Below, piece after piece: positions 26,658-34,741 of a stretch of DNA of 64,000 nucleotides (position 1 is its first letter; each line of letters begins with the position of its first letter). The stretch spans positions 3,410,001-3,474,000 of the forward strand of contig CP069300.1 in assembly GCA_016839165.1 (NCBI GenBank), read 5' to 3'. This stretch comes from Bradyrhizobium sp. PSBB068. GTDB lineage: Bacteria; Pseudomonadota; Alphaproteobacteria; Rhizobiales; Xanthobacteraceae. The position numbers were made by a program, and so were the translations under genes. Under the pieces are notes generated by a model. That model did no database searches. It was given only the letters and a program-made list of their open reading frames with translations, and had not been told where the DNA came from.

Positions 26658-27473
26658 ATGAAAACTCCTGCAAGAACTGCCGTGACCGATCTCGATCGCC
26701 GGACCATGCTTGCGACCGGCGCCCTCGCATTGGCCGGCGCCGCCGCCCAATCCGTGCCGGCCCACGCCGAGGTGGCGCCGAAGGCGATGTTTCCGGTCGC
26801 GGCCGTGACGATCCCGATTGTCGGCGCCACCGAGGTGTTCCAAGTCCGCCGCATCTACTGCATCGGCCGCAACTACGCAGCCCATGCGATCGAGCGCGGC
26901 TCCGATCCGACGCGCGAGCCGCCGTTTTTCTTCCAGAAGCCGACCGATGCCATTCAGAATGTCGCGATCGGCACGGTCGCCGATCATCCCTATCCGTCGC
27001 TGACCAAGAACTATCACCACGAGGTCGAGCTGGTCGCGGCGCTGAAGTCCGGCGGCACCAACATTCCCGCCGACAAGGCGCTCGAGCACGTCTATGGCTA
27101 CGCGCTTGGCCTCGACATGACGCGGCGCGATTTGCAGAACGGCATGGCGGCCGAGAAGAAGCCGTGGGAGATCGGCAAGAGCTTTGACCATGCGGCAGTG
27201 CTCGGGCCGATCCATCCGGCTGACAAGACCGGCCATTTCACGCAAGGGGCGATCTCGCTTGCGGTCAACGGCACGGTGCGGCAGAGCTCGGATCTGAAGA
27301 ACATGATCTGGAGCGTCGCCGAGCAGATCGCAAAGCTCTCCGAGGCGTTCGAGCTGAAGGCCGGCGACATCATCTATTCCGGAACGCCGGAGAATGTCGG
27401 TCCCGTTGTGAAGGGCGACGTGCTGCTCTGCAAGCTCGAGGGCTTGCCCGACATGTCGATCAAGATCGTCTGA
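26658..27473 (+). CDS. Fumarylacetoacetate hydrolase-family protein with a twin-arginine signal
   Basis: 271 residues. The C-terminal ~210 residues are the FAH fold: 'IGRNYAAHAIERG', metal ligands E122 and E124 in 'YHHEVELVAAL', D153 in 'YALGLDMTRRD', and the ending 'GDIIYSGTPENVGPV'. Members hydrolyse C-C bonds of acylpyruvates or decarboxylate oxaloacetate in the cytoplasm. Here the N-terminus is 'DLDRRTMLATGALALAGAAA' then AHA, a twin-arginine signal with Ala-rich hydrophobic core and cleavage site near residue 37, so the enzyme should be exported folded by Tat. AAGGAG lies 7 nt before the ATG. Substrate unknown. Confidence 0.85.
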   Translation: MKTPARTAVTDLDRRTMLATGALALAGAAAQSVPAHAEVAPKAMFPVAAVTIPIVGATEVFQVRRIYCIGRNYAAHAIERGSDPTREPPFFFQKPTDAIQNVAIGTVADHPYPSLTKNYHHEVELVAALKSGGTNIPADKALEHVYGYALGLDMTRRDLQNGMAAEKKPWEIGKSFDHAAVLGPIHPADKTGHFTQGAISLAVNGTVRQSSDLKNMIWSVAEQIAKLSEAFELKAGDIIYSGTPENVGPVVKGDVLLCKLEGLPDMSIKIV

Positions 27474-27487
27474 CGTTGGATCGAAAG

Positions 27488-27760
27488 TCAGCCGGCAAGG
27501 TCCGCATATTCCGGGTGCTTGTCGAGATAGTCCAACACGAAGCCGCAGCCTGCGATCACCTTGCGGCCGTCGGCACGGATCAGCTCCAGCGCGCCCTTGA
27601 CCAGCTCCGACGCGATGCCGCGGCCACGCAGGGCGCGCGGTGTCTCGGTGTGGGTGATGATCACTGCCGATGGCGTCCGACGGTAATTCGCAAAGGCCAG
27701 CCCGCCCTCTGTTTCAAGCTCGAAGCGGTTTTGGTCCCTGTTGTCGCGGACGGCAGCCAT
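27488..27760 (-). CDS. GNAT-like N-acetyltransferase (YjdJ/COG2388 type)
   Basis: 90 residues, the short GNAT variant: 'RFELETEGGLAFANYRRTPS', 'THTETPRALRGRGIASELVK' with the acetyl-CoA pyrophosphate loop (R-G-x-G-I-A), and 'GCGFVLDYLDKHPEYADL'. Close relatives of this size in bacteria and humans (NATD1-like) have unknown substrates. Start at 27760 with GGGA 8 nt upstream. Confidence 0.87.
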   Translation of the reverse strand: MAAVRDNRDQNRFELETEGGLAFANYRRTPSAVIITHTETPRALRGRGIASELVKGALELIRADGRKVIAGCGFVLDYLDKHPEYADLAG

Positions 27761-28204
27761 CGCAGAATCCCGGTTGATGCACTGGTCTTGATTTAAGCGC
27801 GCCAACCCGCCGCTGCAAAGCCGCGACCAACCTGCAAATTGGTGTCTGTGGTTTGACGAGATGCGCATTCTGGCCTGCCTGCTCGGCGCTGCCCTGACGC
27901 TGCCGAATCTGCCAAAAGGGCCGTCGCGGCATGATCCGGCTGTTCCAGCGCGACAACAAGGGCGAGCTCGCCGATTACGACAAGGGCGCTGCACGCTGGC
28001 GCGCCTCGGCGGGGCGCGGTGATGGACGATGCCAGCCGTTGTCGGCCTTGCCGCATCGCACACAGACGATCGGGCCTTGCGAGCCGATGCAATTCGATTA
28101 GGCTTGCGCTGAGACATACGCCCGTGATGCGGCCCGAAGGTCGTCTGGTGCGGAATGGCAGGACCGGCCGCTGACGTATGCCCCTTGTCGCAAGGAGGTT
28201 CGTC
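27761..28204. other. Region between GNAT and SPW genes with a possible broken small gene
   Basis: About 440 bp. Apart from the candidate at 27860-28101, no feature was recognised. Confidence 0.4.
27860..28101 (+). pseudogene. Possible frameshifted small secreted-protein gene
   Basis: From 27860 a frame encodes a signal-peptide-like start ('MRILACLLGAALTLPNLP') and then turns Arg-rich; from 27931 the next frame encodes 'MIRLFQRDNKGELADYDKGA' with strongly GC3-biased codons to the stop at 28101. The two fit together as one gene with a single indel near 27920. It could instead be two chance frames. No family recognised. Confidence 0.3.
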
Positions 28205-28606
28205 ATGTCGGACAATCGTTTCTTCGGCACACACCGCCCCTGGGAGGACTGGCTCGGCATGCTGCTAGGCGTGCTGATCATGGTCTCGCCCTGGTTTCCG
28301 ATGCAGGTGAGCGACGTCGTCGACGTCGAGCGCAGCCACCTGGTGCTCAACAGCTTCGTGGTCGGCATGCTGGTGCTGGGCCTCGCCCAGCTCGAATATG
28401 TCGCGCTGCATCGCTGGGAGGAGGTGGCAAGCATCCTGCTCGGCCTTTGGCTGATCGTCTCGCCGGTCATCTTCGGCTACTCCGAGGACCAGGCGCTGCA
28501 GCTCTGGCACATCCTGCTCGGCGCGCTGGTCGTCATGATCGGCGCGTTGCAGCTCTGGCAGGACTGGAACCTGAGCGAGCAGGACCTGGCCAAGTACCCT
28601 CAGTAG
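28205..28606 (+). CDS. SPW-repeat membrane protein
   Basis: 133 residues with four membrane segments arranged as two repeats. The first carries the family motif ('LIMVSPWFP') and the second a degenerate form ('LIVSPVIFGYSED'). SPW proteins are small membrane proteins of unknown function. An ideal AAGGAGG stands 6-7 nt before the ATG at 28205, which fixes the start. Confidence 0.85.
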   Translation: MSDNRFFGTHRPWEDWLGMLLGVLIMVSPWFPMQVSDVVDVERSHLVLNSFVVGMLVLGLAQLEYVALHRWEEVASILLGLWLIVSPVIFGYSEDQALQLWHILLGALVVMIGALQLWQDWNLSEQDLAKYPQ

Positions 28607-28767
28607 CGGTCTGGGCCAAGGCAGATCGGGCTGGCTGACACCGGTGCGCGGTATCATCGCGCTCCGTCCGGCAGGCCTTGCCGAGGCGCGCTGCTTGGCG
28701 ATAAACCGGGTGGTACCAACCCCTTGCGGCGCTTGAAGACGCCCGGTTCTGACCAAGGAAACACCCG

Positions 28768-28821
28768 ATGACCGTCCTGACCATGCCCTGTCTGTTGTGC
28801 GTATCGGCGGGGCGGCAATGA
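28768..28821 (+). CDS. Possible 17-codon upstream ORF coupled to the acyl-CoA synthetase
   Basis: 'MTVLTMPCLLCVSAGRQ' with AAGGA 8 nt before its ATG. Its TGA overlaps the ATG at 28818 as ATGA. The synthetase start itself has no good ribosome site, so reinitiation after this frame is plausible. Confidence 0.4.
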   Translation: MTVLTMPCLLCVSAGRQ

Positions 28822-30458
28822 GCGGGACGGCCGGGACCGCCCCGCGCGGCGGGATCGCGCGGGTGTCGCGCCGGGTGATGAACCTCGCCTACATCCTGAC
28901 CCAGAACGCCCGCCGCCATGGCGATCGTCCCGGTTTCATCTGGAACGAGAAGGCCTGGTCCTGGCGCCATATCGACCAGAACGTCTCGGCGCTGGCGGCG
29001 GCACTGGCCGCGCGCGGCATCGGCAAGGGCGACCGCATCCTGGTGCATTCCAAGAACTGCGACGAGATGTTCTGGTCGATGTTCGCGGCGTTCCGGCTCG
29101 GCGCGGTCTGGGTGCCGACCAATTTCCGCCTGATGCCGGACGAGGTCGGCTATCTGGCGGCTGCCTCCGGCGCCAAGGCGTTTCTGTGCCACACGGACTT
29201 CCCCGAGCACGCCAGGGCGGCCGCCAATCCAGCGCTCGAATTCGTCTGGCGGATCGGCGAGGAGGGGACGTTCGGCGAAGCGACCGTTGGTGACGTCATC
29301 GCCAGGCATGCGGGCGCCTCGGTCGAGAACGCGCCGGTCGAGTACGACGATCCCTGCTGGTTCTTCTTCACCTCCGGTACCACGGGCCGCTCCAAGGCCG
29401 CGGTGCTGACCCATGGCCAGATGGCCTTCGTGATCACCAACCATCTCGCCGATTTGATGCCCGGCACCACCGAGGACGACGCCTCGCTGGTGGTGGCGCC
29501 GCTGTCGCATGGCGCCGGTGTGCATCAACTGGTGCAGACCGCGCGCGGCGTGCCGACCATCCTGCTGCCGTCGGAGAAATTCGACATCGCGGAAGCCTAT
29601 CGCCTGATCGCCAGGCACCGCGTCAGCAACATGTTCACGGTGCCGACCATCCTGAAGATGATGGTGGAGCATCCCGCCGCCGAGCAGCACGACCATTCCT
29701 CGCTGCGCTACATCATCTATGCCGGCGCGCCGATGTATCGCGAAGACCAGAAGGCCGCGCTGAACAAGCTCGGCGGCGTGCTGGTGCAGTATTTCGGTCT
29801 CGGCGAGGTCACCGGCAACATCACGGTGCTGCCGCCCGGCCTGCACGATCCCGAGGACGGCCCGCATGCACGGATCGGCACCTGCGGCTTCGAGCGCACC
29901 GGCATGCAGGTCGCGATCCAGGGCGAGGATGGGCGCGAGCTGAAACCGCACGAGACCGGCGAAATCTGCGTGATCGGTCCCGGCGTGTTCGCGGGCTACT
30001 ACGACAACCCCGAAGCCAATGCGAAGGCGTTCCGCGACGGCTGGTTCCGCACCGGCGACCTCGGCCACATGGACGAGGAGGGGTTCGTCTACATCACCGG
30101 CCGGGCCTCCGACATGTACATCTCCGGCGGCTCCAACATCTATCCGCGTGAGATCGAGGAGAAGCTCCTGACCCATCCCGCGGTCGGCGAGGTCGCGGTG
30201 CTCGGGGTGCCGGATCCGTTCTGGGGCGAGGTCGGCATCGCCGTCTGCGTCGCGCGCGAGGGGACGGAGGCGGTCGCCGAGGCGGAGCTTGCCGCCTATC
30301 TCGCGCCAAAAGTGCCGCGCTACAAGATGCCGAAGCGCTTCTTCTTCTGGGAGGCGCTGCCGAAGTCCGGCTACGGCAAGGTGCCGAAGCGGCTGATCCG
30401 CGACGAGCTCGAGGCGCGCGGGCTGCTCGAGGCGATCGCCAAATCGCCGGGCGCGTGA
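28818..30458 (+). CDS. Acyl-CoA synthetase (AMP-dependent, ANL superfamily)
   Basis: Activates a carboxylic acid to its CoA thioester through an acyl-AMP. 546 residues: P-loop 'FFFTSGTTGRSKAAVLTHGQ', 'YFGLGEVTGNITVLP' (A5), 'GWFRTGDLGHMDEEGFVYIT' (A7), 'GRASDMYISGGSNIYPREIE' (A8) and the catalytic Lys in 'PKSGYGKVPKRLI' (A10). Substrate not evident, medium- or long-chain fatty or aromatic acids are usual. ATG 28878 ('MNLAYILTQNARR') is an alternative start. The DUF296 gene follows after 4 nt. Confidence 0.92.
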   Translation: MSGTAGTAPRGGIARVSRRVMNLAYILTQNARRHGDRPGFIWNEKAWSWRHIDQNVSALAAALAARGIGKGDRILVHSKNCDEMFWSMFAAFRLGAVWVPTNFRLMPDEVGYLAAASGAKAFLCHTDFPEHARAAANPALEFVWRIGEEGTFGEATVGDVIARHAGASVENAPVEYDDPCWFFFTSGTTGRSKAAVLTHGQMAFVITNHLADLMPGTTEDDASLVVAPLSHGAGVHQLVQTARGVPTILLPSEKFDIAEAYRLIARHRVSNMFTVPTILKMMVEHPAAEQHDHSSLRYIIYAGAPMYREDQKAALNKLGGVLVQYFGLGEVTGNITVLPPGLHDPEDGPHARIGTCGFERTGMQVAIQGEDGRELKPHETGEICVIGPGVFAGYYDNPEANAKAFRDGWFRTGDLGHMDEEGFVYITGRASDMYISGGSNIYPREIEEKLLTHPAVGEVAVLGVPDPFWGEVGIAVCVAREGTEAVAEAELAAYLAPKVPRYKMPKRFFFWEALPKSGYGKVPKRLIRDELEARGLLEAIAKSPGA

Positions 30459-30462
30459 GGCG

Positions 30463-31338
30463 ATGCGCAGCATCGCTCAGCCCGGCGCTCCGGTCACCGA
30501 GCGCATCCAATGGGTCACCGCGCGCGGCCGCGCCTTCTCATTCGTGCTCGAGGCCGGAATTCCCCTGCTCGAGGCCGTGCGTCGCGGCTTTGCGGCGGAG
30601 GGGTTCTCGGCCGGCGTGCTCAGCGCCAAAGCTGGCGCGCTCGGGCCGTTCGCCTATGTGATGCCGGCGCTGTCGAAGGACGGCGCCAACGCCGCGTTCT
30701 ACAGCGACACGTTTCGTCCCGAGGGTGTGACGCGGCTCAAGCTCGCGGCGCTGACCTTCGGCGAGCGCGACGGCGCGCCGTTCTTCCATTGCCACGGCTT
30801 GTGGACCGAGGCCGACGGCCGCTTCAACGGCGGACACATGCTCCCCGATGAGACCATCGTCGCCGAACCGTTCGAGGTCGCCGCATTCGGAATCGATGGC
30901 GCGACGTTCCTGGCCGAGCCCGACAGCGAGACCAATTTCAAGCTGTTCGGTCCGGTCGCCCGCGCGCCGGCTGGTGCGAAGACCACCAGCCATGCCTTTG
31001 CGTTACGGCTGCGGCCGAACCAGGATTTCGCCTGCGCGCTCGAAGGCTTCTGCCGCCTGCACGGCATCCTGCGTGCACGGCTGCATGGCGGCGTTGGTTC
31101 CACCATCGGTGCCGTTTTCACCGATGTCCACGACGTGGTGCCGTTCGCGACCGAGCTTGCGGTGACCGCGGGGCAGATCGCGGCCGACGAGGATGGCCGG
31201 CTGCATGCCGAGCTCGACATCGCGCTGGTCGATTATCTCGGCGGTACCGCCGAAGGACGTCTGGTACGGGGCGACAATCCGGTGTTGATGACGATGGAGC
31301 TGGTGCTCGAGGTGCTGGAGGAGGCGGAGCAGCCGTAG
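30463..31338 (+). CDS. Tandem PPC (DUF296)-domain protein
   Basis: 291 residues holding two PPC domains, ~20-150 and ~175-290. The first keeps the metal-site motif 'FFHCHGLW' and 'GGHMLPDETIVAEPFEV'; the second ('SHAFALRLRPNQDFACALEG', 'ARLHGGVGSTIGAVF') has lost the His triad. PPC domains in prokaryotes are stand-alone trimeric proteins of unknown function; plant AHL proteins use them with AT-hooks. A double copy cotranscribed with an acyl-CoA synthetase suggests a metabolic rather than DNA-binding role. Confidence 0.8.
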   Translation: MRSIAQPGAPVTERIQWVTARGRAFSFVLEAGIPLLEAVRRGFAAEGFSAGVLSAKAGALGPFAYVMPALSKDGANAAFYSDTFRPEGVTRLKLAALTFGERDGAPFFHCHGLWTEADGRFNGGHMLPDETIVAEPFEVAAFGIDGATFLAEPDSETNFKLFGPVARAPAGAKTTSHAFALRLRPNQDFACALEGFCRLHGILRARLHGGVGSTIGAVFTDVHDVVPFATELAVTAGQIAADEDGRLHAELDIALVDYLGGTAEGRLVRGDNPVLMTMELVLEVLEEAEQP

Positions 31339-31588
31339 CGGCTGTGCGATCCATCCGCATCGTCGTCCCGGCTACGGTACTGCTTGTGAGACGGGCACCA
31401 GTGCCGTTGGACAAATCAGTGATTGAGCCGAATAGGTCGCTCGGGAACCGCGCTGAATATTCAAGCTGCCTCTGAAAATCGCTACACGTTAGAATTGAGT
31501 TGATCGAAGAACGCCTCTATTGTTGCGGCATTGCACCGACAAGGCGAGGTCGGGTTGATTTTGAGCGGAACATATTGGGAGAGTGTCG

Positions 31589-32593
31589 ATGGCCAAATTG
31601 CTGGTGGCGGGCGGCCTGTACGAGAAGGATGAGACAGGGCCCTTGCGACGGCGCTTCGCCGAGGCGCTTGGTCGGCAGACGATCCTGCGAGGCCATACGC
31701 TGCTCGGTGGCTGTCGCACCCAACTGGATCTCGTCGTTGCGCAGGCTGCCTCGGCCGCGGCTCAATCCAGGAAGCTCGACCCGAACAAGATGATCCATTC
31801 GTGGGTCACCCGCAGCACGACGCCGATCCACAAATTCGGCGAGATCACCCGATCGCAGCTGGGCGACTGGTCCGAGGTCCCGCGCGGATTCGCGTTTCCC
31901 GAGCCGGTGCGTGAATGCGATGCGATGATCATCATCGGCGGCTGGGACGGGACGCAGCACGCCGCGAGCTGGGGCCGGTTCGCGAACAAGCCGATCCTGT
32001 CGGTCGCGACATTCGGAGGTGCCGCAACGGATATCTATGTCGACGAGCTGGCGTCGTTTGAGCGAAGAGGGGTGTCGAACCTGTCGCGCGAGGATTACCA
32101 GGCCTTGAACCGCTTCATGACCGACGAGAACGACGAGGTGGTCGACCAATACGCGGCCGAGGTGGTCACGCTGGCCGAGCGCGCGATCCTGTCGACCGAA
32201 GTGTTCGTCGTGATGTCGTTCGAGAACGTTCCTCACCTGACGGATGCCTATGCAACCTTCGGTCGGGTTTGCAAGGAGAAGGGTTTTTCGGCGGTCAAGG
32301 TCGATGACCATCTCGACAGCAATGAGCGCATCGTGCCGGCGATCTTTGCCGGAATTCGGCGCGCGGCGTTTGTGATCGCCGAGGTCAGCGGCGCACGTCC
32401 GAATGTCTTCTACGAGCTGGGCTATGCGCGCGCCAGCGGCAAGGCCGTGATCCAGACGGCCTATAGCGGGACCAAGCTGCCGTTCGATGTGTTCGACGTG
32501 CCGACGCTGTTCTGGGGCGGTCAAAGCGAGCTCGAGGGCAAGTTGAAGACCGCGATTGATCAGTTCATGGCCAAACCGGGACGCTTCATCTAG
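31589..32593 (+). CDS. SLOG-like N-terminal domain fused to a nucleoside 2-deoxyribosyltransferase/TIR-like domain
   Basis: 334 residues. Residues 1-160 look like a Rossmann SLOG domain: 'KLLVAGGLYEKDE', 'HTLLGGCRTQLD', and 'DAMIIIGGWDGTQHAASWGR' followed by 'KPILSVATFGGAATDIY', in the place of the GGxxGTxxE site. Residues ~200-334 look like the nucleoside deoxyribosyltransferase/TIR-like fold: 'EVFVVMSFENVPHLTDAY', 'FVIAEVSGARPNVFYELGYA' with E276 as likely catalytic Glu, then 'KLPFDVFDVPTLFW'. Such pairs occur in nucleotide-sensing antiviral effectors that break down NAD or nucleosides. Start by GGGAGAG 7 nt before the ATG. Role is inferred. Confidence 0.7.
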   Translation: MAKLLVAGGLYEKDETGPLRRRFAEALGRQTILRGHTLLGGCRTQLDLVVAQAASAAAQSRKLDPNKMIHSWVTRSTTPIHKFGEITRSQLGDWSEVPRGFAFPEPVRECDAMIIIGGWDGTQHAASWGRFANKPILSVATFGGAATDIYVDELASFERRGVSNLSREDYQALNRFMTDENDEVVDQYAAEVVTLAERAILSTEVFVVMSFENVPHLTDAYATFGRVCKEKGFSAVKVDDHLDSNERIVPAIFAGIRRAAFVIAEVSGARPNVFYELGYARASGKAVIQTAYSGTKLPFDVFDVPTLFWGGQSELEGKLKTAIDQFMAKPGRFI

Positions 32594-32614
32594 CCCGAAG
32601 GCCGCGCATCGCGA

Positions 32615-32938
32615 TCACCTCCGCTTGCGGACATGGATGTTGATATCGAGGTCGATCGCGCTGACGCAGGTCTGTTCGGCGCGATGCGAGCCGCCCTCGT
32701 GCCAGGGGCCCTTGCGCAGGCGGACGTCGCTGACGTGCGCAAGGCGCAGGCAGCGCCATTGCGGCAGCTTGCCGGAGCTCTCGCCGGCGAACTGCCAGGC
32801 CAGCACGACTTCTTCGCCGCTTCTGTTGTGGCCGATGATGTGCGGGCACAGCTCCCGCGGCCGGCCGGCATAGACACAGACCACCTGCTGCTCGGTGAGG
32901 ATTGCCTTGCGGAAGCGGGCGTAGGCCTTGCTGGGCAT
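32615..32938 (-). CDS. Small protein with a WYL-like fold region
   Basis: About 107 residues from 'MPSKAYARFRKAILTEQQVV'. The stretch 'VCVYAGRPRELCPHIIGHNR' to 'WRCLRLAHVSDVRLRKGPWH' resembles the SH3-like WYL domain pattern (hydrophobic-Y-x-G-x-x-R-x-x-x-P-h). WYL domains bind ligands and control many phage-defence genes. No DNA-binding domain. Converges with the SLOG gene (21-nt gap) and is divergent from the ATPase gene. The start is uncertain: 32980 is also possible and neither has a clear ribosome site. Confidence 0.55.
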   Translation of the reverse strand: MPSKAYARFRKAILTEQQVVCVYAGRPRELCPHIIGHNRSGEEVVLAWQFAGESSGKLPQWRCLRLAHVSDVRLRKGPWHEGGSHRAEQTCVSAIDLDINIHVRKRR

Positions 32939-33020
32939 TCGGACATCGAACCATCTAGGATTGCCGCGGGCTCGTATCATAAACTGGGCCACCCGCCGTT
33001 GTTTCCCCGGATTCGCGCAC

Positions 33021-33785
33021 ATGGCCAGACGAAACCGCCCGATCAAGATGCCCGCGCCGTACCTTCGGCGGGTCTGGCTCGATCCTGCACGAATCCCGAA
33101 CCGCAAGGCCTATCCGTTCGTGCTGCCGCTGCTGGGCGATGATTTCGAGCTCGGCTTCGACAAGGCGATCACCATCATCGTCGGCGAGAACGGCACCGGC
33201 AAGTCGACGCTGCTGGAGGGCATCGCCGTGATGGCCGGCTATGACGATGCCGGCGGCGGCAAGGGGTATCGCGCGGTCGACCACGGCCGTGCGCTGGAGA
33301 AAATGGGCGGCTCGCTGGCGTCGGCGCTGCGCGCGAGCTGGCTGCCCAGGATTACCAACGGCTGGTTCTTCCGCGCCGAGAGCTTCTTCTCGGTCGCACG
33401 CTATCTGGACGAGGCAGCGATGGACGCCCGAGGCACGCCGCCGGACTTCCTGTCGCATTCGCACGGCGAGGGCTTCCTGCGCTTCTTCGAGGAGCGCTGC
33501 CAGCGGCAGGGCATCTTCATCTTCGACGAGCCGGAATCCGCGCTGTCGCCCGCGCGCCAGATCGAATTCCTCAAGCTGCTGCACCGGATGAACGGGACGG
33601 GCCATTGTCAGGTGATCATGGCCACGCATTCGCCGGTCCTGATGGCCTATCCCGACGCGACGCTGCTGCGGCTGACGAAGTACGGCCTCGAACCGGTGAG
33701 CCTGAAGGACACCGATCACTTCAAGGTCATGCGGGAGTTTTGCGACGACCCGAAGGGGTTCATCGAGGCGGCGATCGAGGAGTAG
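33021..33785 (+). CDS. ABC-type AAA ATPase, stand-alone (COG3910-like)
   Basis: 254 residues, complete ABC-ATPase core: Walker A 'VGENGTGKSTLLEG' (55-68), signature-like 'SHSHGEGFLRFFEE', Walker B 'GIFIFDEPESALSPARQIEF', and switch His 'VIMATHSPVLMA'. No membrane partner. The organisation resembles SMC/OLD-type predicted ATPases rather than transporters; related stand-alone ATPases occur in defence islands and DNA repair. Start at 33021 follows a codon-use change; no clear Shine-Dalgarno. Confidence 0.8.
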   Translation: MARRNRPIKMPAPYLRRVWLDPARIPNRKAYPFVLPLLGDDFELGFDKAITIIVGENGTGKSTLLEGIAVMAGYDDAGGGKGYRAVDHGRALEKMGGSLASALRASWLPRITNGWFFRAESFFSVARYLDEAAMDARGTPPDFLSHSHGEGFLRFFEERCQRQGIFIFDEPESALSPARQIEFLKLLHRMNGTGHCQVIMATHSPVLMAYPDATLLRLTKYGLEPVSLKDTDHFKVMREFCDDPKGFIEAAIEE

Positions 33786-33921
33786 GGCGGAAAGGCTTGT
33801 CCCGCGGGGAAGTTTTGACTTCGCTCTGGTGCAAGAAGCCGCTTTCCATCCGGTGCAGAATACCGAAACATAAGCTCCGGCAGGCGCCTGGTGCGCGGAC
33901 CGGAAAAGCGGGGAGACGAGG

Positions 33922-34461
33922 ATGAGGCTGACGATCGCGAGGGCTGGCGTCGTGGTGGCGGCATTGGCCGTGCTGGGGGCGGCATGGGCGCATGGGCCGA
34001 CCCGTCAGAAGGTGCGGGAATCCATCGAGATCGACGCGCCGCAGGCCAAGGTGTGGGCGGTGATCGGCAATTTCCAGGACATGAGCTGGCTTGCCGGCGT
34101 CAGCAAGACCGAGGGCGAGAAGGGCAACGAGATCGGCGCCACGCGGCGGCTGACGCTGGCTCCGGGCGTCACCATCGAGGAGGAGCTCTCCAAATACGAG
34201 CCCGAGATGATGAGCTATTCGTACCGGATCACCGCGGTCGACGTGAAGGTGTTGCCGGTGACCAATTATTCCTCGACGCTGGAGGTGTCGCCGGCGCCCG
34301 GCGGCAAGGCGAAGCTGGAATGGTCCGGCGCGTTCTATCGCGGCTACCCCAACAACGATCCGCCGCCGGAGCTGAACGACGAGGCCGCGATCAAGGCGGT
34401 GAGCGGGCTCTACAAGGCCGGGCTGGAAGCGCTGAAGAAGAAGATCGAGAGCGGAAGCTAG
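33922..34461 (+). CDS. Exported SRPBCC-fold protein (MxaD-like)
   Basis: 179 residues. Signal peptide 'MRLTIARAGVVVAALAVLGA' with cleavage at AWA, then 'HGPTRQKVRESIEIDAPQAK' and 'VWAVIGNFQDMSWL', the START/SRPBCC entry, and a terminal long helix. The HGPT-x-QKV...SI start is typical of MxaD-family periplasmic proteins linked to methanol dehydrogenase clusters. No dehydrogenase gene here, but a periplasmic cytochrome c gene converges from the right. GGGGAGACGAGG just upstream serves as ribosome site. Confidence 0.78.
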   Translation: MRLTIARAGVVVAALAVLGAAWAHGPTRQKVRESIEIDAPQAKVWAVIGNFQDMSWLAGVSKTEGEKGNEIGATRRLTLAPGVTIEEELSKYEPEMMSYSYRITAVDVKVLPVTNYSSTLEVSPAPGGKAKLEWSGAFYRGYPNNDPPPELNDEAAIKAVSGLYKAGLEALKKKIESGS

Positions 34462-34676
34462 CGCATGCTGCGTGCGATCGCGCTGCCGGCCTCGGCAGCG
34501 CGCGCATCCCGAAATATCGAAAACAACCCCATGCAAAGGAGCAGGCTGCCGCCGGCAGTCGGAAAATCGACTTGACACGTCGGGCAAATCAGCGATACGT
34601 TTCTATTATTCAGAAATGGAGTATGCGTGCCCGCTGAAGGGTTTCGCGACATGCGGGAGTGGTCAATCCGTCCGAT

Positions 34677-34716
34677 CAACTCGCCCGGATATCGCTACGT
34701 GCATCCGGGCGAGTTG
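34677..34716 (-). terminator. Hairpin downstream of the cytochrome c gene
   Basis: Perfect 14-bp stem CAACTCGCCCGGAT with a 12-nt loop, 25 nt after the cytochrome stop. No clear T run follows, so it may be Rho-assisted or a processed 3' end. Confidence 0.5.
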
Positions 34717-34741
34717 CCGATCCGCCTCCCGAAATCGAGAC

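Noticed and set aside
31339..31588. Search for promoter or operator before the SLOG gene
   Set aside because: A GGGAAC is present but no matching second element at a usual distance.
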